Shown: in pieces, positions 33,766 to 45,134 of the stretch | Layout: every line of letters begins with the position of its first letter | Position numbering within the stretch: position 1 is the first letter of the stretch | Assembly (NCBI GenBank): GCA_034440575.1 | Contig: JAOTOL010001636.1 | Location: 1,150,501 to 1,214,500 of the forward strand | DNA from: Imbricaverruca yamaguchii | Lineage: Eukaryota > Arthropoda > Thecostraca > Neoverrucidae | Reading direction: 5' to 3' | DNA: 64,000 nucleotides | Position numbers and translations under genes: made by a program | Notes under the pieces: generated by a model | Told to the model about the DNA's origin: nothing | Database searches by the model: none | Seen by the model: the letters and a program-made list of their open reading frames with translations, nothing else

Positions 33766-35288
33766 TGAGTTACATTCAGTTCGTTGACGTGTTTTTTGCG
33801 TAGTATTTGAGACTATTTCTTTTCACAGATTGAAGAGCATTTGGAGGTATGAGGACTAAATCAAGCCAGCGAAATGGTATGAACTTACTAATTAGATAAT
33901 TGTTCCTTTAGTGTAATCTCCGGTGTATTGCGTTTGTATCATCGGTGATACACCGGTAGCCCAAGCAATTTTTATTTTGGACTTGCAGCGCGGGAACCCC
34001 CGAGTCCCTATGCCTTGCCCTTGCATTGAACTTGCCCGTCGTGTCCAGGACCTCGCTTGTGCGCGCTCTACGGCGGTCGGTGGGGCATCGGGATGAACGT
34101 TTTGCTGGCTGCCTGCAAATTCTCAATGGAATGGATGGGTGATGCCATGCTAATGTTTCTCTTTCGCCCACTGCATACCACCTTTGCTAGTAGTCTTTCA
34201 ATCCAATCTTCTGTTCCAGTAGTTCATGCTATTCCGTCAGTATGATTTGGTAGCCGAACTGTAATATCTGCCTGAATATGATGCACATTTCCGCTGTCTA
34301 GGTCCGTCTGAAACGAGGCCGATGTGTTAACACAGTATTCGTACTGTCTGACGAGGTCCATTGGTCTCTGGTACCGTATCACTGTCGGCCCATGCTGACG
34401 GTATCTCGTCCTTAGGTCGCCTGTGGCGTGCTACGTGCAAGCAAAACAACCGGTTTCGCCACAATTGGTGAGAAGCCCGTTGTACTTTTCTATTGGTGTG
34501 TTGTGCCTGTTGATGCCTATGCGATCCGATATTTGGTCCGTTTTTGCCTGCTGAATCTGTGCAAAAGAATGGTCACAAGCATTAGGGCTGGCTTTTTCTT
34601 TCTTGTTTTAACTCCTCTTCAGGTGTTTTCCCAGATTTGAGGCACCGCCTGTTAGTACATTTCATAAATCGATGTTGGATTAAAGCGCGACAACTTTACT
34701 CTTCACTGCATTGTATGTCCTCTTCTATCGGTAATGCGTATGTCATGATAGTATTCCATGCATTTTCTGCCCCTGTGGATACACTTCGAAAGACTTGGAC
34801 GCTTCCAAAACTGCTCAGTCATATAATTAGAGTTCTTTGTTGGTCGCAGCCCAGCTCCGTGATATCTCAATGTTGATATTCTTGGCGTTTTTGCTGCGGA
34901 AATTAACAGGGCAAGCCTATCCTGTCTCATCAGTGGCTGCTGATGGGGCCTGGAAATGTTTGCGCACAATGATTTAGATGATTACCTATTTGAATAGCGA
35001 AGTCTGGCCTCGTATGCTCCATGTCGATCAGCTGAGGCTTTTGGTCGTCTTGCTAGTCTTACTCTGATGTGCTTTGATCATACTAGAGCAATTTTTTTCT
35101 TTTTTTGTTTGTTGATAATTTCCATCATGAGACATGGTTGACGTGATATTATTTCCTTAGGTTTTGCGGTTCTTATGTAGGCGAGGAACTGCCTTCCCCG
35201 AACCCCTTTCGGAACGTCAGATCTGCGTGGTAAGTTGACACAAGAGATGCTATTGAGTCACCACGGATGAGATATGCGTCGTTCTTTC

Positions 35289-35362
35289 ACTGAATGATGA
35301 TACACCCAGCTCGCTTCCAGCTTCGGCGATGCAGATAATTTTTTCCCAAGTAACTGATCAAT
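35289..35362 (+). ncRNA. C/D-box snoRNA, 28S-guide family, copy 7
   Basis: Box C 35294-35300, box D 35354-35357, with the guide unchanged. Confidence 0.75.
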
Positions 35363-36175
35363 TGAGTTACATTCAGTTCGTTGACATGTTATTTTGCGTA
35401 GTATTTGAGACTACTTCTTTTCACAGATTGAAGAGCATTTGGAGGTATGAGGACTAAATCAAGCCAGCGAAATGGTAGGAACTTATTAATTAGATAATTG
35501 TTCCTTTTGTGTAATCTCCTGTGTATTGCGTTTGTATCATCGGTGATACACCGGTAGCCCAAGCAATTTTTATTTTGGACTTTCAGCGCGGGAACCCCCG
35601 AGTCCCTATGCCTTGTCCTTGCATTGAACTTGCCCGTCGTGTCCAGGACATAGCTTGTGTGTTGTGTGCATGTTGATGCCTATGCGATCCGATATTTGGT
35701 TCGTTTTTGCCCTGCTGAATCGGTGCAAAAGAATGGTCACAAGCATTAGGGCTGACTTTTTCTTGTTTTAACTCTTCTTCAGGTGTTTTCCCAGATTTTC
35801 GGCACCGCATGTTAGTGCATTTCATAAATCAATGTTGGATTAAAGCGTGACAACTTTACTGTTCGCTATATCGTATGTCCTCTTCTATCGGTAATGCGTA
35901 TGTCATGATACTATTCCATGCATTTTCCGCCCTTATGGATACACTTCGAAAGACTTGGACGCTTCCAAAACTGCTCAATCATATAATCTCAGCTCTGTTG
36001 GCCGCAGCCCAGCTCCGTGATATCTCAATGTTGATATTTTCGGCGTTTTTGCTGCGGAAATTAGCAGCGCAAGCCTATCCTGTCTCATCAGTGTCCGCTG
36101 ATGGGGCCTGGAAATGTTTGCGAACACTGTTGGTCTCGGTGGCAGCCTCTTCGAAGGGATCAGTAATAATTAGAC

Positions 36176-36434
36176 ATGGCGGCTTTAGTGGACCGGCATC
36201 AATATGGCCTGTCTTCGCAGCGACATTTGATGGATATCAAGAGTGAATTGTTCGTGAAGCTCACGGATTCGGCATTAAGGGATATGGAAGATAATGTGCG
36301 AACGAGGGGACTACAATCCTCCTTGACAAGACTGACTGGATAAAGTCTCCTTCGACAATGGGGCACAGTTCCTGTTCAGCATTTCTGCCAACCCGGACCA
36401 GGGCAGCTTCGAGTGTCCAGCAGCACTGTTCAAA
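36176..36434 (+). pseudogene. ELL: ELL-like first coding exon, frameshifted
   Basis: ATG at 36176 opens a frame beginning MAALVDRHQYGLSSQ and containing ELFVKLTDSALRDMED. This matches the amino terminus of the ELL family of RNA polymerase II elongation factors (MAAL...YGLS...VKLTDSALR). That frame ends at TAA 36341. The expected continuation appears one frame over from 36345: VSFDNGAQFLFSISANPDQG and SFECPAALFK, matching the ELL segment FSFYLSN...PQGSFDC. The exon then meets a donor AAA|GTAAGC at 36435. ELL raises elongation rate and is part of super elongation complexes. The internal frameshift points to a decayed copy or an assembly error. No further ELL exon was found downstream. Confidence 0.68.
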
Positions 36435-36439
36435 GTAAG

Positions 36440-37217
36440 CCCCCCCCCCCCATTCGTACGTGTTGTATGTAAGACATTGGCCAAGTTTAGGTGCGGGCGG
36501 CAGCGCGTCGGGCTGCTAAGCTGGGCGGCGGGAGGCGTGCCACATCCGGATACAGCTGTGTGCGGCGGCCACTGACCGACCAACGCGGAGATAGTGGCGC
36601 AACGCTGCCGCCCGCCAGCCGCGCTCAGCTGGCGCATGGCCGTGTTGGCCCGTGTTTGCGGACGGCAGCTGAGCCGGTCTTGCGGTCGTGGTGTCCTGCC
36701 CGTCCCCTCGGCCATTGTGTCCGCAGCCCGTCCCCTCGCCATTGTGCCCGCTGCCCGTCCCCTCTATCAGTCATTGTGTCCGCTGCCCGTTCCCTCTTGC
36801 GGCCGCGGCCCATCCACTATCAGCCATTGTGTCCGCGGCCCGTCACATCGGTCAGCCGTGCAGGTGTCGCCGCCGATACACGGTCAACATGACCCGGGTC
36901 AGTGGTGACCTCTGCTACAGTGTCAGGTGGACTCGGCACCTGCAGACGAGCCAATGGTCTGACAGGTGTAATACTTCACCGACAGTGGTGTGTGGCGGCG
37001 GCTGTACGATGGGTCCACTTGTGAAGTACGATCCCAACTACGTGGCGGCCTTTTTTCGCACGGGTGATGTAGTTCAATGTGGGAGGGGAGCCCAGCGTGA
37101 ATTCGCACAAATGTCTGCCCGGTTTTTGGTTGGTTGAGCGACTAGCAGTGTATTTACCTTCAATTGTGGAGGGCAAGGCAATGGGCGCCAAACGACCCTG
37201 TAGTCGGCGCGCCCTTG
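36440..37217. repeat. GC-rich block with a 26-31 bp minisatellite
   Basis: After a C run (36440-36450) follows GC-rich, CpG-rich sequence. CATTGTGTCCGCNGCCCGTC recurs about four times between 36712 and 36850. Open frames on both strands here are a by-product of composition. Confidence 0.7.
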
Positions 37218-37326
37218 TCTATGTCTACCTATTGGAATAGCGAAGTCTGGCCTCTTATGCCTGATCAGCTGGGACTTTGTGGTCGTTTTGCTCTGACGTT
37301 TTACTCGTGTGCTGAAGTGTGCTTTG

Positions 37327-37487
37327 ACGGGACGAGTAGTCTAGGGGTAAGTTGCCCATCTCACAATCGAAAGATTGTGGACTCTAGCTTCACCTGTTGC
37401 TACTCTGCGACCCTAACCAATCGGCGTGAGAGATTGACAACGCTACATGACTTAACGGTCGGCGCGTTGTAAAACCAATAACCACCA
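37327..37487 (+). mobile_element. tRNA-derived SINE (family 2)
   Basis: The head reads GAGTAGTCTAGGGGTAAG (box A-like) and a box B-like GTGGACTCTAGCTTC. The tail is CGTTGTAAAACCAATAACC. Imperfect 11-bp direct repeats (AGTGTGCTTTG / AGTGTGCCTTG) at 37316-37326 and 37488-37498 form the target duplication. It lies inside the fourth unit of array 2. Confidence 0.82.
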
Positions 37488-37704
37488 AGTGTGCCTTGGC
37501 CATCCCAAATGACATGGATTTTGCTATTTTCCATATTGAGACATGTCTGATGTGATTTTGTTTCTGTAGGATTTCCAGCTCTGACTTCGCCAAGGACTGC
37601 AATATCTAGATCTCGCTTGGAATGTGTCAGATCTGCGCGGTAAGTTGACGCGAGAAATGCTACTCGTCACTACGGGTGTGGTGTGCGTCGTTCTCTTTCA
37701 TGTC

Positions 37705-37778
37705 ATTCAATGATGAGACACCCAGCTCGCTTCCAGCTTCGGCTATGCAGATAATTCTCTCCCTAGTAACTGACCGAT
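37705..37778 (+). ncRNA. C/D-box snoRNA, 28S-guide family, copy 8
   Basis: Box C ATGATGA 37710-37716, box D CTGA 37770-37773, guide ACCCAGCTCGC unchanged. The surrounding intron and the exon before it are much more diverged from the other units, so conservation of boxes and guide here is good evidence of selection. Confidence 0.78.
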
Positions 37779-38624
37779 TTAATTGTATTGAGTTCGCCCA
37801 GAATGTTTCTTGCGTAGTAATTAAGACGGCTTCTGTTCAGACTGAAGAGCAGTTGGAAGTGAGGACGACTTCACATTTGTGAAGTGGTAAGAATGGCCGC
37901 TAAATGTCTTTGTAGCCGATGCGCCCTAGTGATCAATTCTAATTTGGAATATGGCAGTATATTACTGCTGGATTGCTTTTGCTTTATCAATTTCCCTTTG
38001 GTGTTTCTCATGCTCGTGTCGTCCAGTCGCTGGTGCTCATGTGCTTATGTCGTTCACAGTTTCACGTTTATTCTTATGGTATATTTTTGTCGCTGTATTT
38101 TCGGTAGGTTGAAAAGAATATTGCGAGGTGAAAGCAAAATACATTAAAGTATACCATGTATCTGTCGTATCAGTCATGAAATATATACTACACAAGATGG
38201 CTACCTGTTTGCTTGCCTGCATGGAGCTGGTGGATTACAGCAGCAAGTACTAACTACGGTGTTAAAATGAGTTACAAGTTCCATCGCAATAGGCAACCAT
38301 GCTTTCGTATGAAGCATCTCGTAGTAGGTGACAGCACGTTCTGTTGTCTGACCACACGTACTGCCGCTGCCCGGCCGCCTCGCGCGCGCGCTCAGCCTAT
38401 GCGGCTGTCTTGAGGGCTACGTTTTACTGCCCGGTGCAAGCCTGCTTGTCGGCCTGGGCACAGGAATAATTTTACTATGAAGGGGCCATCGTCTGCAAGG
38501 AAAAAGAGCAGCCGCAGTAGCGTGACAAAGTGGAGTGTCCCTCCTCCCCCTTTCTGGGTGGATGGCCTCCCAGGAATCGTGGCCGTCAAAATTCGCGTGG
38601 GAACTCGAATTGAATAGAACAGGG

Positions 38625-38830
38625 ACGAACGGTCCATGGGTAAGTTGCTCGTCTCACAATCGATATGTTGTGGGTTCGAGTCTCGCATGTCGTTCTCTTC
38701 GCCCGTGACCGATCGGCGTGAGAAATTGGTGACGCTATGTGACGTTCACCATCTCTTAGGGGTTTCTTGGTGGTGACAGAAATTGGTGACTACGTGAGGA
38801 ACGGTCGACGTGTTGTAAAACCAGTAGCTC
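38625..38830 (+). mobile_element. tRNA-derived SINE (family 2), second copy
   Basis: The same head as the 37327 copy (CCATGGGTAAGTTGCTCGTC, box B GGGTTCGAGTCTCGC) and tail (CGTGTTGTAAAACCAGTA). An internal duplication (GAAATTGGTGAC twice) makes it longer. Confidence 0.82.
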
Positions 38831-38849
38831 GGGGCCGTCGCTGGGGGTG

Positions 38850-40710
38850 CCCCCACCCCTGAAATTTGAGGGGGCCCCAGGACGGAAAGGAGCGAAAGAG
38901 GAAAAGGAGGCCCTTCAGGACGAAAAGGATTCCCTCCAGGGTGGAAAGGAGGTCCCAGAACGAGAGGAAGGCTCCCAACACGAGAGAGATTCTGCAAATC
39001 ACCGGCCTCCAGGAGGAAGCCCATTATTCGGAAGAGGTCGCTTCAGGGAGGGTAGGAGGCCCAAGAAATCCCAGTGCCAAAAATTGGCACTGAGGCCCAC
39101 AGCATTGGAAAGGTCTCTGTACGGGAAGGGAGGCCCTGAGCCTGAAAAGAAAGCCAGTGGATGCGAGATGAGGTTTCGGAGCAGGGACGTTGCTATCGCG
39201 GTACGGACAGCGGGGCAATCCTCTCCACCACTTGCCTTGAGAGTGGGGGGTGCGCCCCCTGCAATTTGAGGAGACCACTATTCGGAAATGCATAATACAA
39301 AAAGGTGAGCAAGGAGCCCGAAGGGACAGAAGGTGATGCTGTCAAGGTGGATCAGACTGGTAACGAGGCCCCCAGGAAATATCAGGTTCCTGTAAGCGAC
39401 AAAGCAGATTGGCCCCAGGACGAAAAGGCTGCCACCTAGACGGGCAAGAAGCCACCCAGGGTTACACGGGAGGGCTTCCGATGGGTGGCAGGATTTCCTT
39501 AATTTGGAAAACGAGGCACCCAAGATGGAAGAGGACCCTGCAATAGAAAATAATGGCAGGTATTTATCCGGACGCAAGAGGGGGCCCCAAGATGGGTAGG
39601 AAGGTCCGCCTACTAGGGGTGAAGACCACAGACCAGTCGGATGAGGCCAACATTTTACAAGACTAGTACATTAGGAGGACAAATTTAAGGCTGGGACGCA
39701 AAAGCAACCTGAGGGGATAATGCAGTTCCAAACACAGATGAGGGTGCATCCAAGACGGAAGGGGTCCCATAATTACAAAAAGGAGTCCTAGGAGAGGGTA
39801 GGCCCCAGAAATCAACCCCAGAGTGCCAGAAATTGGCACGGAAGCCCCAATAGGGGAAGGGAGGCCCTATGACTGAAAAGAAAGCCAGCGGATGTGAAAT
39901 AAGGTTTCGGAGACGCAAGAATAGGCACCAAAGAGAGTAGGTTTCCGCCAAAATAGAAAAGGATGATCCAGAGACATGGCAGGAGGCACCTAATGCGGGA
40001 GAGGACGATACAAGGTTGGAAATAAGACTCCATGATGAACGAGGAGGCCCTAAAATTGGAGAGAAAGGCCATTGGATAAGAGATAGTTCCTGGGCGGAAA
40101 AGAAGCTTCGCAGATGGCCAAGAAGGTCCCCGGGAAATAATACCACTGAGATAAGAAAGGTTGTGTGTAATTTGGAAGAGGAGGGACCTGGGAGAGAAGA
40201 GTCCACCAGGAGATAAGATACCACCCTTAAGATGGGCGATGTTCGAATCAAAACGCGGAGCAAGAGGTCCCCAAGACGTAAGAGGAGACCACTAATTTGA
40301 AAAAAAGGTTAGAAGAGAAATGAGGGCCCTACCGGACTCGAGAGGAGTTTCCAAAAAGGAGTAGGTCTACAGAACTGAATGAGGTCCCGAAGACCAGAAA
40401 GACTTCCAAGAAAATGAGAGGAGGCCCGTTGATGGGAGTCGTAACGGATATGAAGGGGTGTAAGCTTTCCAGAATTGGATTCCCTCGACTGGTAAGACTG
40501 CCAGGATAAAGGAGGAGGCCCACGAGGCGTGGCAGGAGGCCCCTAATTTGGCAGATAATGTCCCTGGGACAGAGAAGGAGCCCCATACCATGGTAAAGGG
40601 CCCAAGGATGTAAGACAAGGCCCTTCAAGACGAGAGAGGAAGACATTGAATATAGAGGAGGGTAGGACAGACGTTGAAAACCGGTAGAGTTCAGGAAATG
40701 GGACTAGATA
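38850..40710. repeat. 1.85-kb purine-rich degenerate repeat
   Basis: Endless variants of GGACGAAAAGGAGGCCCC with an irregular period near 30 bp; the + strand is strongly purine-rich. A larger copy is also visible: 39068-39185 and 39818-39925 share AATTGGCAC, GGGAAGGGAGGCCCT and GAAAAGAAAGCCAG. Minus-strand ORFs here are leucine/serine/proline-rich translations of the repeat, not genes. Confidence 0.8.
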
Positions 40711-42840
40711 TTTATGACGCGAGATGGAGCCTATAATTTGCAACAAATCCATAAGAGATGGTAAACGTCGTGCCAGGGTGTTTCACATTTACGGCATGGA
40801 CCAAAACAATCCGGCCGGGGATTCTGAAAATCACGCTGAGCCTGGGTGTACCAAAAATGTACGACCGGACCATGAAAATAAATATAGTGAGCTGGGCATG
40901 TTTATTGGGTTTGGCTTTGCAGCCGGTCACGTCATAAAGCTCAGAGTAGTCCGCCTGGTGCGCCACACGAATACATTTTACTACAGAGACCCAGCCAAAC
41001 CAGATTTATTGTACGTTGATGTCCTTGGCACGGGCTTATAGCAGTGTGTACTGAACTGATGTGCTATCCCGTTAGACAATGTTAAATTTCATGGTATGCG
41101 ATACAATTATGCAATCGAACACCAAATGTAAAATGTATCACCCATCGCGGGTGTTTTTGTGATACCTCTAGATAGCGCTGGTGCAAATACGGAGCGACGG
41201 ATTTTCATTGGGGAGATGAATTGAGCGAAGCTACTTCATAAAAAACTGGGTGCCGTCGTGCCAAAAGTTAACACGGCTCTTCATTTCTGTTGTTTTTATA
41301 GGTAAAAGGAGCACAAAAGTTCAGCATGTCCCTTTCGCAATCCCTTCCGTGCGATCAATGCTGCCGTTTCTGGTCTCTGGATAAGATTTTGACTGACACA
41401 CGTAGTTGACTGCAACGTAACGCATCCCGATTCTTTGTTTTGTTTGACAAAGCTCGACAATTCATCACATGAAATGCACGAAAACTCGGACGGTTCGTAA
41501 GCTGGCCAAAAAAGTTGGGCCGGTTCGTGCTGAAGTGGGGAGGAAGGGGAATCATCACCCTATTATTTGGGCTTTTGGGTACATCGGCAACAACGCTGCA
41601 TGTCTACTGCAGTCGAGGCGCCCCTGCCGCCCCCCCCCCCCCCCCATCAACAACCATGGCTGTACAGCGCCCATTATTCCCATCCTACTACCGGAGCGCG
41701 ATGTTCTAATCTGACCCAGCCAATACCATGTGAAGCACATGTACGGCGAAAATGATTTGCCTTCATACGCCGTGGGTAGCGTTGTATCGATGAGCTACCT
41801 TGTTAGACATTTCCACATACCTGACGCGTCCAACTATCAACCATAAGCTATCACGTTAACGATCTAACGAGCACCATATGGTGCCGGTAGGTGCGCTGGA
41901 CCGGCGAGGCGGATAAGTGATGAAATGTTGCGTGGCTCGGCGTGTCTGTTCACGCGTCTCACCTGGCCGACCGGCGATCAGTAGCGGTGCGAGGTTCACA
42001 CAGAACGCGTGCGGGCTGGATCGCCACACCGACAGGAAGCCTTCCCTAAAACAACCAGTGCAAGTACTTCGGAGGGAATGTGGTGAAAAGCTGACTCCCA
42101 TAGAATCTAGAGATCAAGTCCGCTCGCTGAAGAGAGCAACACTTGTGGCGCTGCAGCGAATGATTGACATTACCAAAGCGCGGATGGCGGCGCCCGTCGC
42201 TCGCAGACACCTTGTCACGTGCATGTGCACGGCAGTGGTGCGTCCGAACTCACCCTCGCTCGTCATTCGAACGTTCGCTCGTGAACACCTCGTTTATTAA
42301 AAACCAGAAACAGCATTGCGTACGACGCCGTCGACGTAACATTTCAGCGATTAGCATATTAGCGCATACCAAATGCCTCGAGTAAACAGCACATCAGCGA
42401 GTTATTATCGATCGTCCGGCGGACCGGGCACTGCATTGTTGTGCACGTGCCATGTTCCTTCTGCAGCGCCTCCAACACCCGTGGAGACACCTACGATGTG
42501 TGGCAGCCCACAACAAGAGACGACTCGTACAGGCTCGACGAGGTCAACTCCCCCAACACCTCCGACGATCTGTGGACACACGCGACAGTGCGTGCGTCAA
42601 CGAAACCGTCATGCACGTCAAGCTTGTACGTCACCATTCCTACGACTGCAGATTAACAACCTTGGACTGCACTTAAACGCGTGGGTGGGTACATTGGCTG
42701 GGCTTATCGACTGAAGAGTCCTATTTCGATGCTTTCCATGTATTTCTAGGCTAGGACTATTCTCCGTGTGCGTTTTTTTGATGTGTTTGTTTTTATCTCA
42801 AATCCCCTTAAACCTCGATCACGAAAATGTCCCACACCGA
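40711..42840. other. no supported gene
   Basis: A 105-codon ORF (40724-41041, +) and a GC-rich 127-codon ORF (41917-42300, +) have no family match or splice support. There is a C run at 41628-41644. Confidence 0.5.
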
Positions 42841-42844
42841 CACT

Positions 42845-42846
<2 letters not shown>

Positions 42847-42900
<54 letters not shown>

Positions 42901-42902
42901 TT

Positions 42903-42940
<38 letters not shown>
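42847..42940. repeat. (AT)n microsatellite, two blocks
   Basis: AT dinucleotides at about 42847-42895 and 42903-42934, separated by GTATATTTTGT. Confidence 0.97.
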
Positions 42941-43190
42941 TATATCCATCTCGCTATTGCACACATAACCCTACATGCCAAGGAAATTAACAAGAGGCCA
43001 GTGGTACAGCACTGTATGACACCAGCTGTTCGCCTTGTACAGTCATGCCGGGTCTGCTCTGCCCCTGCTCAGACTCGGTCGGTCGCGTTTACAGCTAGTT
43101 CATGTCACATCGGCAGCCGTACACCGCCGGCCGTCAGAGGCTACGGCAACGTCTCACCGCCGGCCGACAGCGGCTACGGCAGCGTCTCAC

Positions 43191-43341
43191 CTTCTCAGGT
43201 CGTGCACGCCGTTGTGCAGCGCCTGCTGGAGACGCTGTAGAGACTGGGCGGTGTGCCGCAGCAGGTCGGCGTCCGGCGCGGTCGCGTCGTTGAGCGCGTC
43301 GATGCCGTCCCTGCACTGCTCGGCCACTCTCAGCAGATCAT
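43191..43341 (-). CDS. HAUS8: HAUS8 exon: C-terminal coiled coil
   Basis: Minus strand; acceptor GTGCGGCGGCAG, donor GAGAAG|GTGAGACG; 151 nt. It starts with two bases that complete an Asp codon from the exon at 46364 (phase 1), reading DDLLRVAEQCRDGIDALNDA and then DLLRHTAQSLQRLQQAL. The spacing of EQ-R...AL-T...LL-AL matches the region near the end of the conserved part of HAUS8. The exon ends in phase 2, so at least one further exon lies below 43190; I did not find it. A partial duplicate of the donor (GTGAGACG) lies 39 bp further on. Confidence 0.66.
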
Positions 43342-43387
43342 CTGCCGCCGCACGGACAGGCATCACAGCCGGCCGTCGGTCATGCCG

Positions 43388-43690
43388 CACGGGTACAGTT
43401 AACACGTTAACACGGGTACAGTTAACACGTTAACACGGGTACAGTTAACACGTTAACACGGGTACAGTTAACACGTTAACACGGGTACAGTTAACACGTT
43501 AACACGGGTACAGTTAACACGTTAACACGGGTACAGTTAACACGTTAACACGTTAACACGGGTACAGTTAACACGTTAAACACGGGTACAGTTAACACGT
43601 TAACACGGGTACAGTTAACACGTTAACACGGGTGAACTAACAGTTAACACGTTAACACGGGTACAAAGCAGGGTTAACACGGGTTAAAAT
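43388..43690. repeat. 23-bp minisatellite
   Basis: ACGGGTACAGTTAACACGTTAAC repeats about 12 times, with some shortened units towards 43690. It begins about 45 bp upstream of a HAUS8 acceptor, so it fills the 3' end of that intron. Confidence 0.96.
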
Positions 43691-43699
43691 TAAGGGTAC

Positions 43700-44900
43700 A
43701 CAGTTATTACACGGCGTAGGGAGCATAGTTAGCAGACAGGTGAATAACTTTTTTAGAGACGAAGTTTTTACATACGGAAATCATGTCTTCTGTTTCGTAT
43801 ATGAAGCCTTTATGCATATGAATTAACATGCCCGCTACGAAACTATGCGAGCGTTGTAGACAGCGGAAACTTTGGAAAAACAACTTGCATCAATGCTTTT
43901 CATTTGCACATGGCTTACTCATAACTAACATCGCTGACGCGCGCCAAAGCATTGGGTACAATTTACTTTTAGCCAAGTTGCATAACAAACTAGATGAAGC
44001 TAGGTTTGCTCGGTCTGTCACAACCATGGCTTTAACCAGCTTTAATCACGAGGTGATGAAAACCACTTAAGGCAAGGACGATAGACAAAGCCAAACACGC
44101 GAACCCTGAGGAAATTTTTTGATAGTTGCGGAGAAAGTAAACATCACAAAGCGAGTAACCATAAGGAACAGAGCTACTCATCCTTGAATCTAATGACCAA
44201 GGTCGTTAAAAAAGATCACGGTCATCCTGATCCAACCCATTCGCTGTATTGGCCAGCAGAGCAACGCATACGCAAGACTAGGCGCGATTAGGTGGCACCG
44301 AACGGAGCGTGCGAACGTCCAGCGCACCCTTCCCCTACTCGTGACTGCCATCCATGTGCCAACTGCTGAGCATCGATGGCCGTGATGCGCAGCAGTGTCT
44401 TGCAGCCTGGACTTACTGGGGGAGAGCAATCGCTACTGTTTCTCAATCATCAACCATTCACAGACAGCTGAGCCATGACAGTGTTTAACCGACTTCACGA
44501 CATAAGGTTTCCTGTGATTAATATTTCGAATTGATATGCATCAAAACATGCTCATGCTGCATCTTACTTCAAGAATGAATAGTTCTCTACTGCGATGTTG
44601 GCTTTATCACTGATCCTCCTGTAGGTGGGGTGAGGTGGAATGGAACGGAGAGCGAGAGTCGTCGTATGAGTAGGATATGTGTGGTATGCTTCAGGCAACT
44701 GAATAGTAAATCTGACTATCGATCTGAGCTGCTGAAACATTCCGCTCCCTATCAGTGCTTATAAAGTTGCAAACATTCGACAGCTTGCTTGCATATTTAT
44801 ACAGCAAAATTACACGCAAAGACATCGGAGTCTCCAAAGCTTTTACCAAAGACGTACCGTTCTCCCGTGACTGTTTCACCATACGCGCACCGGAGTAGCG
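43700..44900. other. HAUS8 intron, nothing else seen
   Basis: An 80-codon ORF at 43828-44070 (+) has no recognised motif. Confidence 0.5.
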
Positions 44901-44904
44901 TTTA

Positions 44905-45122
44905 TTGTTTGTTTATTGGGTGGCTTACGACGCACTTTATGCACATTCACAGCTAATGGCGCCGCCCACACTTTCGCCGGTGGGCCGCGGGATTGGGAAA
45001 TGTCCTGAGCGGCGTTAGTGTCCAACCCGGGACCTTTGGTACCCATAGTCCGACACCTTAACCACTGGGCGATCCCCGCCCCTACGATAGCACGCGACGG
45101 CGCCGAAGCGCCGCCGCTCGCC
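44905..45122 (-). mobile_element. tRNA-derived SINE (family 1), minus strand
   Basis: Reverse complement of the family-1 SINE, with about 40 bp of extra GC-rich sequence beyond the tRNA-like head. Perfect 12-bp direct repeats GAGTAGCGTTTA at 44893-44904 and 45123-45134 define the insertion. Confidence 0.88.
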
Positions 45123-45134
45123 GAGTAGCGTTTA

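Larger units (their letters stand above)
31590..37900 (+). repeat. tandem array 2 of snoRNA-bearing gene units (about 1.6 kb each)
   Basis: The landmark CAGCTCCGTGATATCTCAAT recurs near 31660, 33258, 34853 and 36009, giving spacings of about 1.6, 1.6 and 1.16 kb; the third unit has lost roughly 0.43 kb. Each unit contains an exon (acceptor TTCCCTTAG or similar, donor GCGTG|GTAAGTTGAC), an intron with one snoRNA, and a short exon starting ATTGAAGAGCATTTGGAG. The fourth unit is split at about 36121 by a block carrying an ELL-like exon and resumes at about 37218 (TACCTATTGGAATAGCGAAG). Confidence 0.87.

Noticed and set aside
38790..40752. Leu/Ser/Pro-rich ORFs on the minus strand
   Set aside because: Translation of the purine-rich repeat; no frame is conserved between the two similar segments.
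40724..41041. 105-codon + ORF
   Set aside because: Adjoins the purine-rich repeat and has no recognised domain or splice context.
43380..43690. CRISPR-like array
   Set aside because: Units are head-to-tail with no unique spacers and the DNA is clearly eukaryotic; it is a minisatellite.
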